Origin: Bradyrhizobium genosp. SA-3
GTDB taxonomy: Bacteria; Pseudomonadota; Alphaproteobacteria; Rhizobiales; Xanthobacteraceae
DNA length: 33,106 nt
NCBI RefSeq assembly: GCF_004212635.1
Contig: NZ_PSRT01000092.1
Location: 1-33,106, forward strand
Reading direction: 5' to 3'
The translations under genes and the position numbers were made by a program. Of the stretch, positions 22,497-29,928 are shown in pieces. The number at the start of each line of letters is the position of its first letter. Within the stretch, counting starts at the first letter, position 1. Under the pieces are notes generated by a model. That model had not been told where the DNA came from. It ran no database searches and worked only from the letters and a program-made list of their open reading frames with translations.

Positions 22497-24260
22497 GTGA
22501 GCGTGGGCGACAGCGAACTGCGTATTCGCCCTGGGCGCATCCGCAGTAGCCGCGCGCCGAAGCCGAAGAGCTTCATCAACCAGGTGCTACGCGCGGCGAA
22601 GAAAGCCGGACATACCTCGGGGCAGACCGCGGCCGGTAGGCGTTCTGCGGCCTATGGGTGCTCGACGTTTGGCCGCGGGCGCCTCGCCTTTAGCCGCGCC
22701 AGATTGTTCAGCCCGACGCGGCGCGTTGTGGTGAAGGCGCGCGTAGTTCGTCACAAAGGGCGAGCCTTCCGTTCAGCACCGCTGACCGCCCACCTCTTAT
22801 ATCTGAAGCGCGACGGCGTGACCCGGAGCGGTGAGCGGGCCGAGATGTTCGATGCCCGCAGCGACCGCGCCGATAGTGCCGCGTTCGCGGAACGGTGCAA
22901 GGACGACCGCCATCATTTCAGGTTCATTGTCTCGCCAGAGGATGCCGGCGACATGACCGACCTGAAGGCCTTTACCCGGGACCTCGCCAAGCAGATGGAG
23001 ACGGATCTCGGCACGCGGCTCGATTGGGCGGCCGTTGATCATTGGAATACCGACAATCCTCACGTCCATCTTCTCGTTCGGGGCATAGATGAAGAAGGGG
23101 CGGATCTCGTGATCTCCCGCGACTACCTCGGCCGAGGCCTTCGTTCACGCGCCGAGGAACTGGTCGCGATCGAACTGGGTCCAAAACCGGAGCACGAGAT
23201 CCGCAATTCGCTGGAGAGGGAAGTCACGGCGGAGCGATGGACGCGGCTCGACCGGGAGATCCGGCTAGCGGCCGACGAGACCGGCTATATCGATCTTCGC
23301 CTAGAGAATCCCGGCAAGTCCGATCCTGAGATCCGGCGCCTGATGATCGGTCGCCTTCAACACCTGGAGAAGATGGGCCTTGCCGCATCCGCCCTACCGG
23401 GGGAATGGATGGTCGGGCTCGAGGCCGAGCGTAGCTTGCGCGACCTCGGCATGCGCGGCGACATCATCAAGACCATGCACCGCGCCTTCACCGAGCGTGG
23501 GGAAGCGCGCGGCGTTGCCGACTTCGTCATCGAAGGTGGACAGCCAGAGTCCCAGATCATCGGACGGCTGGTCGACCGTGGATTGCACGACGAACTGACC
23601 GGCGAGGCCTACGCCCTGATCGACGGAACAGACGGACGCGCTCACCACACGCGCTTCCGAGGCCTTGAGGCTCTCGACCACGCACCGCCGATCGGCGGAA
23701 TCGTCGAAGTCCGACGCTTCGGTCAGAGCGGCGATCCGCGGCCGACCATGGTGCTCGCGATCCGCTCCGATCTCGATCTTGGTGCGCAGGTCACCGCGAG
23801 AGGGGCGACCTGGCTCGACCACCACCTGATCGAACGCGACCCCATGCCGCTCGCCATGGGTGGCTTCGGCCGCGAGACCCGCGACGCCATGGAAGCCCGC
23901 ACCGAGCATCTGATTCAGGAGGGCCTGGGACGGCGGCAGGGCCAGCGCATCATCCTGCAGCGCGACCTCCTGAACACGTTGCGCCGGCGCGAACTGGACG
24001 AGGTGGCCGCAAAAATCACGACCGAGACCGGCCTGCCTCATGTAAGCGCCGCCTTCGGGGAGCATGTGGCGGGCACGTATCGCCAGCGGCTGACGCTCAC
24101 CTCGGGACGCTTCGCCATGATCGATAATGGGCTCGGCTTCCAGCTCGTGCCCTGGTCGCGCGAACTCGAGAAGAGGCTCGGCCAGCACGTCACCGGCGTC
24201 GTGAAGGACGGCGGTGGCATCGAATGGGGTTTGGGTCGCAAGCGCGACCTCGGCCTCTAA
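22497..24260 (+). CDS. Relaxase (HUH type, DUF3363 family, RlxS-like)
   Basis: The GTG at 22497 behind a GGGGGG site gives 587 residues; a TTG six codons earlier is less likely. The N-terminal part holds the likely nucleophile tyrosine (Y102 in TAHLLYLKRDGV) and the metal-binding His-hydrophobic-His motif, H189-V-H191 in NTDNPHVHLLVRG, with H182 nearby. The C-terminal half is DUF3363, as in the relaxases of rhizobial symbiosis islands. The enzyme should nick oriT, stay bound to the 5' end and be passed to TraG for export. The upstream basic linker (KSFINQVLRAAKKAGH) is typical. The gene is full length and next to traG. Confidence 0.92.
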   Translation: MSVGDSELRIRPGRIRSSRAPKPKSFINQVLRAAKKAGHTSGQTAAGRRSAAYGCSTFGRGRLAFSRARLFSPTRRVVVKARVVRHKGRAFRSAPLTAHLLYLKRDGVTRSGERAEMFDARSDRADSAAFAERCKDDRHHFRFIVSPEDAGDMTDLKAFTRDLAKQMETDLGTRLDWAAVDHWNTDNPHVHLLVRGIDEEGADLVISRDYLGRGLRSRAEELVAIELGPKPEHEIRNSLEREVTAERWTRLDREIRLAADETGYIDLRLENPGKSDPEIRRLMIGRLQHLEKMGLAASALPGEWMVGLEAERSLRDLGMRGDIIKTMHRAFTERGEARGVADFVIEGGQPESQIIGRLVDRGLHDELTGEAYALIDGTDGRAHHTRFRGLEALDHAPPIGGIVEVRRFGQSGDPRPTMVLAIRSDLDLGAQVTARGATWLDHHLIERDPMPLAMGGFGRETRDAMEARTEHLIQEGLGRRQGQRIILQRDLLNTLRRRELDEVAAKITTETGLPHVSAAFGEHVAGTYRQRLTLTSGRFAMIDNGLGFQLVPWSRELEKRLGQHVTGVVKDGGGIEWGLGRKRDLGL

Positions 24261-24296
24261 CAATCTCTCCAATTCAGTTGCGGAAGGACGTTCAGA

Positions 24297-26285
24297 ATGT
24301 CCGGAACCAAAATCCTCTGGGGACAGGTGATCGTTGTCGGCCTGATCGTTTTGCTGGCCATCTGGGGAGCAACCGAGTGGACGGCTTGGCGGCTCGCCTA
24401 TCAACCGGAGCTTGGGCGGCCCTGGTTCGAACTGTTGGGCTTCAAGATCTATTACCCGCCGATCTTCTTCTGGTGGTGGTTCGTCTATGACGCCTATGCA
24501 CCTCAGGTCTTCGTCGAGGGAGCCTTCATCGCAGCGTCAGGGACTTTCGTTTCGATAGCGGTAGCGATCGGCATGTCGGTCTGGCGGGCGCGCGAGGCCA
24601 AGGACGTCGAGACCTATGGTTCGGCGCGCTGGGCCGATGCGCGAGAGGTTCGAGCGGCCGGGCTTCTCGGTCCGGACGGTGTGGTGCTGGGCAAGCTCGA
24701 GCATGACTACCTTCGCCATGACGGACCGGAACACGTGTTGTGTTTTGCACCCACCCGGTCGGGCAAGGGTGTCGGCCTCGTCGTTCCCTCGTTACTGGCT
24801 TGGCCCGGCTCGGCCATCGTGCACGATATCAAGGGCGAGAACTGGCAACTGACTGCCGGCTTCCGCTCGCGGCATGGCCGCGTCTTGTTGTTCGACCCGA
24901 CCAACCGAAAATCCTCAGCCTACAACCCGCTCCTCGAGGTCCGGCGCGGGGAATGGGAGGTGCGCGACGTCCAGAACGTCGCCGACGTCTTGGTCGACCC
25001 CGAAGGCTCGCTCGATAAGCGGAACCATTGGGAGAAGACCAGTCATTCCCTCTTGGTCGGCGCCATCCTCCACGTCCTCTATGCCGAAGCGGACAAAACC
25101 CTGGCCGGAGTCGCTGCATTCCTCTCCGACCCGAAGCGGCCGATCGAGAAAACGTTGAAGGCGATGATGACCACCGCGCATCTTGGCGGGCAGGGCGCTC
25201 ATCCGGTGGTCGCCTCGACCGCGCGCGAACTCCTCAACAAATCCGAGAATGAACGTTCCGGCGTCCTGTCCACCGCGATGTCATTCCTCGGGCTCTACCG
25301 CGATCCCGTCGTGGCCCAGGTGACCAGCCGCTGCGACTGGCGGATTGCCGATCTGATCGCAGATAGCCGCCCGACGACGCTTTACCTCGTGGTGCCACCG
25401 TCAGATATTTCTCGGACCAAGCCGCTGATCCGTCTGGTGCTGAACCAGATCGGTCGTCGCCTGACCGAGGATCTGCACGCCCGCGACCGCCGGCATCGCG
25501 TTCTGATGATGCTCGACGAGTTCCCCGCACTTGGGCGGCTTGATTTCTTCGAGTCCGCGCTCGCCTTTATGGCGGGGTACGGCATCAAGAGTTTCCTGAT
25601 CGCGCAGTCGCTCAATCAGATCGAGAAGGCCTACGGGCCCAACAACGCCATCCTCGACAACTGCCATGTCCGCGTCAGCTTCGCGACTAACGACGAGCGG
25701 ACGGCGAAGCGTGTGTCCGACGCGCTCGGTACGGCGACCGAGATGAGGGCGATGAAGAACTATGCCGGTCACAGGTTGAACCCCTGGCTGGGGCACTTGA
25801 TGGTCTCGCGGCAGGAGACGGCAAGGCCGCTGCTGACCCCGGGCGAGGTCATGCAGCTTCCGCCGATGGACGAGATCGTCATGGTGGCGGGCACGCCACC
25901 GATCCGAGCGAAGAAGGTTCGCTACTACGAGGATCGGCGATTCACCGAGCGGGTTCAGCCGCCGCCCGATCCGGCGAGCGCCGGCCGGTCGTCACGAACG
26001 GACGGATGGTCAGCGCTCGGACCGTTGGAGCCGACGGCAGGTCCAACTGACAAAGCCGCGGAGGCCGAGGAAGATACGGCGAACAGCGGGCTCCGTCGTG
26101 AGCCCGAACTCCCCGATCACGTCGCGATCGCCAAGGAGACAACCGAACCGACACCGGCAGAGGAATTTGCCGCCGTTCTTGACGACGACGAGGATGCGGT
26201 CCGTCAGTCCCGGCTCATACGCCAACAGATGCGTGGGGGCGCCCGTCAAGTCGCTATGGACCCGAATGACGGTATGGAACTCTGA
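24297..26285 (+). CDS. traG: Conjugative coupling protein TraG (VirD4-like ATPase)
   Basis: The 662-residue type IV coupling protein starts at ATG 24297 behind GGAAGGA. Two N-terminal membrane segments (about 6-26 and 77-95) precede the cytosolic ATPase. Walker A is FAPTRSGKGVGL (about residues 150-161) and Walker B is VLMMLDEFPALG (D407, E408), followed by the conserved FLIAQSLNQIEKAYG. The acidic, low-complexity C-terminal tail may bind the relaxase complex. It links the relaxase-DNA intermediate to the Trb channel. It lies 36 bp after the relaxase gene and just ahead of the copG-like gene. Confidence 0.95.
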   Translation: MSGTKILWGQVIVVGLIVLLAIWGATEWTAWRLAYQPELGRPWFELLGFKIYYPPIFFWWWFVYDAYAPQVFVEGAFIAASGTFVSIAVAIGMSVWRAREAKDVETYGSARWADAREVRAAGLLGPDGVVLGKLEHDYLRHDGPEHVLCFAPTRSGKGVGLVVPSLLAWPGSAIVHDIKGENWQLTAGFRSRHGRVLLFDPTNRKSSAYNPLLEVRRGEWEVRDVQNVADVLVDPEGSLDKRNHWEKTSHSLLVGAILHVLYAEADKTLAGVAAFLSDPKRPIEKTLKAMMTTAHLGGQGAHPVVASTARELLNKSENERSGVLSTAMSFLGLYRDPVVAQVTSRCDWRIADLIADSRPTTLYLVVPPSDISRTKPLIRLVLNQIGRRLTEDLHARDRRHRVLMMLDEFPALGRLDFFESALAFMAGYGIKSFLIAQSLNQIEKAYGPNNAILDNCHVRVSFATNDERTAKRVSDALGTATEMRAMKNYAGHRLNPWLGHLMVSRQETARPLLTPGEVMQLPPMDEIVMVAGTPPIRAKKVRYYEDRRFTERVQPPPDPASAGRSSRTDGWSALGPLEPTAGPTDKAAEAEEDTANSGLRREPELPDHVAIAKETTEPTPAEEFAAVLDDDEDAVRQSRLIRQQMRGGARQVAMDPNDGMEL

Positions 26286-26291
26286 GGCCAT

Positions 26292-26717
26292 ATGCGCGAC
26301 CGGATGAACGTCTATTTCCCGCCTGAGCTTCTGAAACAGATCTCGGAACTCGCCGATCGCAAGAAGCTTTCCCGGTCCGCGATCGTGGAAGCGGCGGTTG
26401 CTTCGTTTCTGTCACCGGACGGCGCGGACAGGCGGGAGGCGGCGTTTACCCGTCGCCTGGATCGGCTTTCCCGTCAAATGCAGAGGCTGGAGCGTGACGT
26501 TGGTTTGACGGCTGAAAGCCTGGCGCTCTTCATTCGCTTCTGGCTGACGATCACACCTCCGCTACCCAACGACGCGCAGGCGGCCGCGCAGGCAAAAGGC
26601 CGGGAGCGCTTCGAAGGATTTGTCGAGGCGCTTGGGCGCCGTTTGCAAAAGGGGCAAAGCTTTCTGCGCGAGATTCCAGAAGATATCTACCGTCAGGAAC
26701 CGGCTGAGGAATCCTGA
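26292..26717 (+). CDS. CopG-like ribbon-helix-helix protein between traG and trbB
   Basis: The 141-residue protein has an N-terminal ribbon-helix-helix: MNVYFPPELLKQISELADRK, then LSRSAIVEAAVASFL. A helical region with LDRLSRQMQRLERDV, a hydrophobic stretch LALFIRFWLTITPPLP and a basic end follow. It occupies the usual position between traG and trbB in rhizobial elements, six bases after the traG stop, using GAGG that overlaps that stop. It may repress the transfer operon or help relaxosome assembly. In this element its downstream partner trbB is separated from it by an extra gene. Confidence 0.88.
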   Translation: MRDRMNVYFPPELLKQISELADRKKLSRSAIVEAAVASFLSPDGADRREAAFTRRLDRLSRQMQRLERDVGLTAESLALFIRFWLTITPPLPNDAQAAAQAKGRERFEGFVEALGRRLQKGQSFLREIPEDIYRQEPAEES

Positions 26718-26752
26718 CCGAACGTCCTGGATGCGCTATCGCGCCGTCCCTT

Positions 26753-26774
26753 CTTTTTCTACGCCAGCCTACGA
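26753..26774 (+). repeat. Left copy of 22-bp direct repeat flanking the MFS gene
   Basis: Bases 26753-26774 begin CTTTTTCTACG and end CCAGCCTACGA, and are identical to 28248-28269. The copy lies 36 bases after the copG-like stop. A second, shorter near-repeat (TGGAYGCGCTATCG, 13 of 14) is at 26728-26741 and 26806-26819. Confidence 0.85.
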
Positions 26775-26851
26775 CCACAGCAATTTGGCCGAACTGACAA
26801 AAAGCTGGACGCGCTATCGGCTCGAAAGAGCTGACAGCGAGAGGGGCCGGC

Positions 26852-28186
26852 ATGCAACTTTCAAAAGGATGGTGTGGAATTGCGCGCGTTTTTCTCCCTT
26901 TCGCTGCTGGATACTATCTTTCGTATCTGTTTCGAACGATCAACGCTTTGATCGCAAGTCATCTCAGCTCGGATACCGGGCTTGGGACTGCCGACCTCGG
27001 GTTGCTCACGTCAGTCTACTTCCTTGTTTTCGCGGCGGCTCAGATCCCCGTCGGCATATCGTTGGACCGATTTGGTCCGCGTCGCGTCCAGAGTGTTCTG
27101 CTCTTGCTCGCAGCAGTGGGCGCCGGACTGTTCGCAGTATCGACCGGCTTCCTGTCACTTTTAATCGCGCGTGCCATGATCGGGCTTGGCGTGGGGGCGG
27201 CGCTGACGTCAGGGCTGAAGTCCATCATCCTCTGGTTTCCCAGGGAACGAGTTGCCTTGCTCAACGGCTACATGATCATGCTGGGCTCGCTAGGAGCGGT
27301 GACCGCTACAGCTCCCGTCGAACACCTCCTCGCCTGGATGGGCTGGCGACAGCTCTTTGAAATTCTGGCGGCCGCTACCGGCGTGACCGCCGTTCTTATC
27401 TATGTCGTGGTGCCCGAACGAGGCATTGTCTCATCGATAGCGTCAACCCCCGCGACCCTTCGCTCCGTCTTCGGCGATCGGCGCTTCTGGCGAATGGCCC
27501 CGTTGTCGGCGACTTGCGTTGGATCAGCCTGGTCTCTGCAAGGACTGTGGGCATCACCGTGGCTGACCGACGTGGAGGAGCTTGATCGCACAAGTCTCGT
27601 CCGACAGCTTTTCATAATGTCGATCGTCTTGAGTTGCGGTGCCTGGTTGTTCGGTATGACGGTCCACTACGTCAAACGAAGAGGAATCGGGGCGGAGACG
27701 ATATTGGCGATGGTTGCGGTGCTGTTTATCGCAGCCGAGTTAGTCTTGATCCTGCGAGCGCCTCTGCCGTCCATCTTGCCCTGGTCTGTCGTCGCAATTG
27801 TCGGAACAGCAACCGTGGTCAGCTTCGCGGTAATAGCAGATTACTTTCCGCCGGAGCTTGCTGGTCGAGCCAATGGCGCCTTGAACGTCTTGCACTTTGG
27901 CTGGGCTTTTCTGGCACAATCCGGGACAGGCTTGATCCTGGAGCAATGGTCTGCGAATGATGGCCATAGGTCCGTCCAAGCCTATCAGGTCGCATTCGGC
28001 CTCAACGTGGCAGTGCAGATCGCGACGTTGGTCTGGTTCGCGCTGGCCTGGCACCGATCCAACGCTTCGTGGATGAGTTCAATCTTCGCCTTCAAGCAGG
28101 CGGATGCTTCCTACGCTGTCGAGTCAGTTGGTCTGTGTGAGGATACGGTCATCCTGCAGCCCGCGGATGACGATGGGGAGTGGTGA
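26852..28186 (+). CDS. MFS transporter inserted between copG-like gene and trbB
   Basis: The 444-residue protein has about 12 hydrophobic segments and the MFS loop motif after helix 2 (GISLDRFGPRRVQSVLLLLA). It starts at ATG 26852 behind GAGAGGGG. The closest flavour is the large group of anion/organic-acid MFS carriers; the substrate is not deducible. It is out of place here, since trb operons do not normally carry it. It is bracketed by a perfect 22-bp direct repeat, and the base composition looks lower in GC than that of its neighbours. It is therefore probably cargo. It reads in the same direction as the trb genes, so it may be transcribed with them. The C-terminal tail (VILQPADDDGEW) is acidic. 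Confidence 0.9.
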   Translation: MQLSKGWCGIARVFLPFAAGYYLSYLFRTINALIASHLSSDTGLGTADLGLLTSVYFLVFAAAQIPVGISLDRFGPRRVQSVLLLLAAVGAGLFAVSTGFLSLLIARAMIGLGVGAALTSGLKSIILWFPRERVALLNGYMIMLGSLGAVTATAPVEHLLAWMGWRQLFEILAAATGVTAVLIYVVVPERGIVSSIASTPATLRSVFGDRRFWRMAPLSATCVGSAWSLQGLWASPWLTDVEELDRTSLVRQLFIMSIVLSCGAWLFGMTVHYVKRRGIGAETILAMVAVLFIAAELVLILRAPLPSILPWSVVAIVGTATVVSFAVIADYFPPELAGRANGALNVLHFGWAFLAQSGTGLILEQWSANDGHRSVQAYQVAFGLNVAVQIATLVWFALAWHRSNASWMSSIFAFKQADASYAVESVGLCEDTVILQPADDDGEW

Positions 28187-28247
28187 GCAGCGACTCGCGA
28201 CGAACGGATACGATTACGTAGCCGTCAAATATCAGTTCTCAGTCTTC

Positions 28248-28269
28248 CTTTTTCTACGCCAGCCTACGA
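28248..28269 (+). repeat. Right copy of 22-bp direct repeat flanking the MFS gene
   Basis: It is a perfect match to 26753-26774, 1495 bp away. It lies 61 bases after the MFS stop and about 98 before the trbB start. Deleting one repeat plus the DNA between would restore a simple copG-trbB gap. Confidence 0.85.
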
Positions 28270-28367
28270 TCTCCGAAAGCGCTTGTTGCGCCAAGCACAT
28301 TGGTGCCTTTTCTAATTGCTCCATCTGAGGTCGCTCTTTGGGCGTCCTCATTCGGTGAGAGCGAACG

Positions 28368-29330
28368 GTGGCAATCCATTCCTTACAATCGGAAGCGAAT
28401 TCGCGAGGCGCGCGAATGCTGCGGAGCGCGCTTGGCTCTGCGATTGCCGGTTACCTCGAAGATGAAGCGATCATCGAGGTGATGCTCAACCCGGATGGTC
28501 GGCTGTGGATCGACCGGTTGTCGAATGGCCTGATCGACACAGGCGAAACTCTCTCCGCAGCCGATGGTGAGCGCATTGTGCGCCTGGTAGCGCATCACGT
28601 CGGTGCGGAGGTGCATGCCGGCGCGCCACGGGTCTCGGCCGAACTGCCGGGAACGGGCGAGCGCTTTGAAGGTCTCTTGCCTCCGGTCGTTGCCGCCCCG
28701 GCCTTTGCGATCCGCAAGCCCGCCGTCGCCGTGTTTACGCTCGATGACTACGTCGCCAAGGACATCATGTCCTCGGAGCAAGCCAGGATCCTGAGGGACG
28801 CGGTCGCCGCACGGAAGAACATCCTCGTCGCCGGCGGGACATCGACCGGCAAGACCACCTTGACGAACGCGCTCCTGGCCGAGGTGGCAAAGAGCGCCGA
28901 TCGGATCGTTCTGATCGAGGATACGCGCGAACTCCAGTGCAAGGCGCCAAATCTTGTAGCTTTGCGGACCAAAGATGGCGTGGCGACGCTATCGGATCTC
29001 GTTCGGTCCTCGCTGCGACTGCGTCCTGATCGTATTCCGGTTGGCGAAGTCCGAGGCGCCGAGGCACTCGATCTGCTCAAGGCCTGGGGCACCGGTCATC
29101 CTGGCGGCATCGGCACCATTCATGCGGGCACCGCGCTCGGTGCGCTGCGGCGGCTCGAGCAGCTTATCCAGGAAGCTGTCATCACGGTTCCGCGCGCCCT
29201 GATCGCCGAGACCATCAACCTCGTTGCTGTGCTCACGGGGCGCGGCGCCGACCGTCGTCTCGCCGAACTCGCCCTGGTCACGGGGCTTGGTGCCGCCGGC
29301 GACTACAGCCTTTCTCTAGCAGGAGACTGA
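28368..29330 (+). CDS. trbB: P-type conjugative transfer ATPase TrbB
   Basis: The 320-residue VirB11-like hexameric ATPase starts with GTG at 28368, where the protein aligns with the family start (LQSEANSRGARMLRSALG). It has an N-terminal domain (EVMLNPDGRLWIDRLSNGL) and Walker A VAGGTSTGKTTLTNA (about residues 154-168). The Asp box VLIEDTRELQC follows, then LRLRPDRIPVGEVRGAEA and GHPGGIGTIHAG. It powers pilus assembly and DNA transfer at the inner membrane. It is normally the first gene of the trb operon and is here preceded by the MFS insertion. Confidence 0.95.
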   Translation: MAIHSLQSEANSRGARMLRSALGSAIAGYLEDEAIIEVMLNPDGRLWIDRLSNGLIDTGETLSAADGERIVRLVAHHVGAEVHAGAPRVSAELPGTGERFEGLLPPVVAAPAFAIRKPAVAVFTLDDYVAKDIMSSEQARILRDAVAARKNILVAGGTSTGKTTLTNALLAEVAKSADRIVLIEDTRELQCKAPNLVALRTKDGVATLSDLVRSSLRLRPDRIPVGEVRGAEALDLLKAWGTGHPGGIGTIHAGTALGALRRLEQLIQEAVITVPRALIAETINLVAVLTGRGADRRLAELALVTGLGAAGDYSLSLAGD

Positions 29331-29331
29331 C

Positions 29332-29655
29332 ATGCGTCAGCAATTTCACTTTCTTCGAGGTGCATCGTTGACCGCCTTCGGCACGGTGCTTTTGGGAGCG
29401 GCGCCGGCATGGGCGGCTGGCTCGAACATGCCATGGGAGCAGCCACTCAATCAGATCTTGCAATCGGTGGAAGGGCCGGTCGCCAAGATCATCGCTGTCA
29501 TCATCATTGTCGTGACTGGGCTCACGCTGGCGTTCGGGGATTCGTCAGGCGGTTTCCGGAGGCTGATCCAGATCGTGTTCGGTCTGTCGATCGCGTTTGC
29601 CGCCTCGAGTTTCTTCCTGTCGTTCTTCTCCTTCGGCGGCGGCGTGGTGATCTGA
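29332..29655 (+). CDS. trbC: Conjugative pilin TrbC (VirB2-like)
   Basis: The 107-residue prepilin has a signal peptide ending near APAWA (residues 24-28) and two membrane helices around 49-68 and 80-100. A short loop FGDSSGGFRR separates them. Length and order are typical of TrbC, the pilus subunit processed by TraF-type peptidase. An AGGAG site lies seven bases before the ATG at 29332, just after the trbB stop. Its stop overlaps the trbD start by one base. Confidence 0.93.
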   Translation: MRQQFHFLRGASLTAFGTVLLGAAPAWAAGSNMPWEQPLNQILQSVEGPVAKIIAVIIIVVTGLTLAFGDSSGGFRRLIQIVFGLSIAFAASSFFLSFFSFGGGVVI

Positions 29656-29918
29656 TGGATGATCAGGTGGCAGGCTTTTTCGTGCCCGTTCATCGCTCAC
29701 TCACTGTGCCGATCCTGATGGGCGGCGCGCCGCGGTCGGTCGCGATCGTCAACGGCACGCTGGCGGCAGCCCTTGGACTCGGACTGCGGCTCTGGATCGC
29801 GGGTCTCGTCCTCTGGTTCATCGGCCACATGGCCGCCGTCTGGGCCGCCAAGCGCGATCCCGCCTTCGTCGATGTGGTGCGCCGACATCTGCGCATTCCC
29901 GGCCATCTCAACCTCTGA
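29655..29918 (+). CDS. trbD: Conjugative transfer protein TrbD (VirB3-like)
   Basis: The 87-residue inner-membrane protein begins at ATG 29655, overlapping the trbC stop. It opens GFFVPVHRSLTVPILMGGAP, the typical TrbD/VirB3 N-terminus, and has two closely spaced hydrophobic segments in the middle. It ends RRHLRIPGHLNL. It is a small pilus-assembly component tied to TrbE; in some systems the two are fused, but here they are separate genes 10 bp apart. Confidence 0.93.
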   Translation: MDDQVAGFFVPVHRSLTVPILMGGAPRSVAIVNGTLAAALGLGLRLWIAGLVLWFIGHMAAVWAAKRDPAFVDVVRRHLRIPGHLNL

Positions 29919-29928
29919 GTTATCGGTC

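Noticed and set aside
22243..22500. 85-codon frame between the transglycosylase and relaxase genes
   Set aside because: It overlaps the previous stop by 4 bp, but the protein is low complexity and the region looks like a regulatory/oriT gap; a real short gene is not excluded.
23394..24404. 336-codon minus-strand frame opposite the relaxase
   Set aside because: It is an antisense shadow of the DUF3363 region with no motifs of its own.
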